NCBI GenBank assembly: GCA_037074705.1
Contig: CM073596.1
Location: 15,184,501 to 15,248,500, forward strand
DNA from: Zhengitettix transpicula
Lineage: Eukaryota; Arthropoda; Insecta; Orthoptera; Tetrigidae
Direction of reading: 5' to 3'
Length of the DNA stretch: 64,000 nt
The notes under the pieces were generated by a model that did no database searches, had not been told where the DNA came from, and saw only the letters and a program-made list of their open reading frames with translations. The number at the start of each line of letters is the position of its first letter. The first letter of the stretch is position 1. Positions 60,240-64,000 of the stretch are shown piece by piece. A program made the position numbers and the translations under genes.

Positions 60240-60745
60240 TTTTTTAGAGCAACAGGCTACATGAGGGTAATCCACGTTGGACAACTCCCCTTTAATAGCA
60301 TAGGAAGGGATTTAAATGGGGGGAAGCGTTAGGTTAGAGGTAGGTAGCCAAGGGTTAACTAGGGCCCCCGGGCTATAGTTTAAGGATCCTACCCGATATT
60401 CGCCTTAAAGTAATGCAGGACTAACCCTAGAAAAACCTGCATCAGGTAGGTCGGGCATCGGGTACTTGTCCCACGCCCTTCCGATAGCGGTAGAGGGGTT
60501 TGTTGTGGGGACGCAGCATTTCCTTCACCGTACCTCGATCAGTTTAGGATGCAGCTGGCCGACTGTTCCAATGGGAACAGAGAAAAACTCTTACCGTATG
60601 CCCAAGGTCTGTGGCCCGGAACATACAACCACTCAAAACAGGCCGCGGTGCCTCGGATTGTGGAACCTTAATTCAAAAGTGGAGAGAAAAAGGCATCCCC
60701 CAAAGGTAGCCCCTTTGTGTCTCTCCTACAAGGTTCTGCCTGCCC
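60240..60745 (-). mobile_element. Family A copy A20, with a compensatory stem change
   Basis: Near full length. The central stem-loop reads CTGTTCC/GGAACAG in place of CTATTCC/GGAATAG, so both sides of one pair are changed and pairing is kept. ATGAAATTTTCC recurs at 60747-60758 between A20 and A21. Confidence 0.84.
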
Positions 60746-60765
60746 CATGAAATTTTCCTTTTTTT

Positions 60766-61018
60766 TTTCAGGTAACAGGCTACATGACAGTAATTAACAA
60801 GGTGGCAACTCCCCTTTAATCGCATAGGAAGGGATTTTAAAGGGGGGATGTGGAAGGTTAGAGGAAGGTAGCCAAGGGTTAACTACGGCTCCCGGGCTAT
60901 ATTTTAAGGATCCTACCCGGCATTGGCCTAAAGAAATGCACGACAAACCCTAGAAAAACCTGCATCAGGTAGGTCGGGCTTTGGGTACTTGTCCCACGCC
61001 CTTCCGATAGCGGGAGAG
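60766..61018 (-). mobile_element. Family A copy A21, 5'-truncated third member
   Basis: The 3' half only, in the same orientation as A19 and A20. It is cut at CGATAGCGGGAGAGA. Confidence 0.8.
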
Positions 61019-62334
61019 ATATAAATAATGTCGCGTTATATATAGTATTTTTAAATTTAATTCTGAGATACATTTCCAACTAGATGGGTCCTGTAATTAT
61101 CACCTTGACTTATTCGGATTAGAATCGTATTAGCTAAAGAAAAATCAATTTGATTTAATAAATCTGAACAGAAAATGTAATCACTACTGGAAGCCTGTCT
61201 GGAAATACTGACCTTTTCGGAATAAAATCATGTTCAAAAATATTTTATTCAGCTATTTTTAAAGAAAACTTACTGAGTTTAGGCCAAAGACAGACAGAAT
61301 TAAATTTGAAATTAGTAAATCTAAGGCGGAATTATTTAAATAAGCAGATTTTTTTGGACACAAACGGCAAAATTTAATTAAAATGTTCTATAAATTATTT
61401 GTGTCCTATGAACTCTTGTATAGAACACGAGCAGAAGAGTGAGAACATTGAAATATATTGTTATTCCGGAATCCATACAACTATATACAACTTATCGTTA
61501 CTCGTCCTCATAAAAATCCACATTAGTTCTTACTGAAAATTTTTATTGATATAATGATTTGGATAAAACTTGTTAACAAGAAAAGTTATCCGTTGTTTGG
61601 TTTAATATACTTGAGAATCAGACCCTCGCAGCCACATCTTCAGCTTTAGGAGACTTACTTTTCTCAATTTCACAGTTAATTAAACAGACTCGGGACGAGC
61701 GTTTCAGAGCACAAAGCAAGGGTCCCTGTTGGAAATTGAAACAACTCTATCAGACGTCTGAGAGGTACAAAAGATCTGTCTGCTGCATGTTTCGACTGCT
61801 ATGTAAGCGTACAGAAGCTGCGAGCCGATTGCCTGCCGTCATTTTCACTCGATAAATTCTTCCAAAAGCGTAAACTTAAGATTAAACCTGTCGTTTGTTT
61901 CAGAAGTGCCAGCGAGACTCAACTGCACATTGCAAGCAACTTACACTTAATTATGTATATCAGGCCGAATAGCACACAATACCCCATATAGAATATTCGA
62001 ACACAATTTCACGTAATTATCACAGCTACATTGTTACAAACAATTAATTTTATATTGACTTCTTGTGAGGTTCTAGAAAACAATCAGCTGTGAATTAATT
62101 ATGCATATGTACCATGAATAAAATAAATATCTACCCAAACGACTACCTGCCCCGACCAAAAACTCAGCAGCACGTAAATGAAACTAATAATATGATAAAG
62201 TCTACTCCAGCATCAATACTACTTTCCTAGTTAACTTCCTCTTTCAAATTATATTATTATACATTTACTTTGACACTTTCCGTTTGTGGAGTCAATGTCT
62301 GAAATGTTAAAAATGCCCCTCCATATAAAATTAA
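61019..62334. other. Unassigned AT-rich DNA
   Basis: No gene or repeat recognised. Confidence 0.5.
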
Positions 62335-63510
62335 TAGCTGGGTGATCAGCGTTGCCCGAAGCGTCATAGTTTTTATTTAGTGGACCTCAACCCCTATCCC
62401 TAAATGTGCTCACCTCCCATGATGAAAGAGGTTGACCTTTTGACCCCGAGAAACGTTCTTCCGACGTATATATCAGCCGTTTTAACATGATCCAAAAATT
62501 TCCACCTTCGTCTACTGTGGGTTAAACAAAGATTCGAATGTCATAATTATTCTTAGCGACATCCAAAACACCGGATTCGAGTCCAAACTCGGTTGATTTG
62601 CGGTTTTTCTTATGTAATGCTACTCCACCCCCATCTTTAAGGTTGCTTTCCTCCAAAGCCGATAGGGATTTAAATTATACATAAAGAACATCTAGAAAAC
62701 TATTATGAATTTAAGAGAGACCGAAAAATATTTATTTGACGCAAATATCTGCCGATAACATGTTTTAATATTTCCACCCCGTGGGGGTTAAACTGCAAGT
62801 TGAACGTTATAATTATTCTTAGCGACATCCAAAACTCCGGATTCGAGTCCAAACTCGGTTGTTTTTGCGGTTTATTTATGTAATGCAACTCCACGCCCAC
62901 CTTTAAGGGTGCTTTCCTCCAAAGTCAATAGGGATTTTAATATATACACATTTTAATTATACACAGAGAACATCTAGAAAACTATTATGAATTTAAGTGA
63001 GCCCGAAAAATATTTATTTGACGCAAATATCGACCGATGACATGTTTTAATATTTCTACCCCCGTTCACCACCTTGCCCGAGGGGGCTAAACTGCAAGTT
63101 GAACGTTATAATCAATCTTAGGGACAATCATAACCCCGAATTCGAGTTAAATATAGGTTGTTATTTTTATGAAATGCAACTCCATCCCCATCCTTAAGGG
63201 TGTTCCACTCCCAAACCCGAAAGGGGTTGAAATTATATACAGAGAAATTTTATGTAAGTCTGTCATAAATTAACTCAAAGACATCCATTACCATGATTTC
63301 GCTCGAATCTTGGTTATTTTTGCGTTACTTCTATGTAACGCCCCTCCACCCCCACCTCTAAGCGTGCTTCCCTCTCATACTGAAAGGAGTTGAAATTATA
63401 CACAAACAAACATAAGTAGAAATATTATCATTTATCCCGACAAATATTTATTCTACGCAAGAATCGGTTGGTTAATGTTTTAAAATATCTACCCCTACCC
63501 CAACTCCGTT
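62335..63510 (-). mobile_element. Family B2 Helitron-like element, long, 5' end not seen
   Basis: The minus-strand 3' end (CGGGCAACGCTGATCACCCA, then GCTAT) is at about 62335. The body holds three to four imperfect units of about 260-300 bp (TTCGAGTCCAAACTCGGTTG recurs at 62577 and 62840). It stops where a family A fragment begins. Confidence 0.52.
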
Positions 63511-63512
63511 GA

Positions 63513-63655
63513 TCCTGCATCACTTTTAGGCGAATGCTGGGTAGGAACCTTAAACTACAGCTCGGGGGGCCTAGTGAACCCTTGACTACCTTGCTCTAGC
63601 CTTCCGTATCCCCCCTTTCAAATCCCTTACTATGCTTTTAAAGGGGAGTTATCCT
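63513..63655 (+). mobile_element. Family A copy A22, 3' fragment
   Basis: It runs from CCTGCATCACTTTTAGGCGA to AAAGGGGAGTTATCC and abuts the B2 element on its left. The last 40 bp and the tail are missing. Confidence 0.76.
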
Positions 63656-64000
63656 CTAAAAATAAACGGAATTGGCTGATGTTTTCCAAAGTTGATAGAA
63701 GTTTTGTTAATTTCTCACAATCTACCAGAGATTATTATTTGTTTTCAAATGTACACAGTAAAATAACAAGAGAGGCAGAACACGGAAATTATATCTACAA
63801 TACATACTATATTTTGTGAAGGTTAGTCTATCGTGAACTTAAAAATTGGATAAAGTCTGGTTTCAGATTAACAGAAATAATATAATAGTGACACTATGAC
63901 TCTTCTATGATTTCAATATGTCTTATAAAATGTGTTGATTATGCTAAGAACCTGATTGGCGGACACTTGATTCTTTCCTTCAATAATATCAGACTCTATA
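63656..64000. other. Unassigned AT-rich DNA at the window end
   Basis: Nothing recognised. Confidence 0.5.

Overview
The window looks like a piece of a repeat-rich, AT-rich animal genome. It is most likely an insect: mariner DD34D transposases, RNase H-bearing LINEs, Helitron-like short elements and long introns occur together. The species cannot be told from the sequence; a large-genome hemimetabolous insect is a guess. No operons, ribosome-binding sites or other prokaryotic features are seen. Nearly all open frames over 60 codons lie in repeats or are chance.

The one host gene I can support is on the minus strand. Two short exons (17160-17228, then 12088-12244) have consensus splice sites and matching phases. 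Together they encode the first metal-binding block and the run-up to the second block of an acid sphingomyelinase-like phosphodiesterase (SMPDL3 family). The 4.9-kb intron between them holds a palindromic AT array, a foldback element and a retroposon. The 5' exon and the remaining 3' exons were not found. A second, unidentified candidate terminal exon with a poly(A) signal lies at 58731-59035 (+).

The rest is mobile DNA. (1) 'Family A': over 20 copies of a GC-rich, A-tailed retroposon of about 500-560 bp, packed with hairpins. One copy carries a compensatory base-pair change. Several copies sit in tandem separated by repeated target-like sequence, and pieces of the family have been amplified into a 159-bp and a 174-bp tandem array. 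(2) 'Family B': Helitron-like non-autonomous elements that begin near TCTATATAATA and end in ..CAGCTAG before T, with two unrelated bodies (B1, B2). (3) Three dead copies of one mariner at 22.2, 31.5 and 34.4 kb. (4) Two LINE fragments. One (56.9-58.1 kb) is interrupted by an 85-bp-arm palindrome with a 14-bp target duplication; the other (47.3-49.0 kb) is interrupted by an LTR relic that has a sister solo LTR at 20.7 kb. (5) Three foldback elements (16.3, 30.5 and 57.0 kb) of unrelated sequence whose arms each carry a hammerhead-ribozyme-like core reading outward from the centre.

Layout: 1-4.9 kb unassigned DNA and A copies; 4.9-8.3 kb B1 and A copies; 8.3-11.6 kb unassigned DNA, then a 110-175-bp-period array; 12.1-17.2 kb gene; 18.2-25 kb B2, LTR, mariner 1, B1; 25.7-30.7 kb A cluster and foldback; 31.5-36.1 kb mariners 2 and 3; 38.6-39.9 kb satellite; 41.3-45.6 kb B2 elements; 47.3-49 kb LINE plus LTR; 50-53 kb B2 and B1; 54.7-55.8 kb A array; 56.9-59.0 kb LINE, palindrome and candidate exon; 59.7-63.7 kb A triplet and B2.
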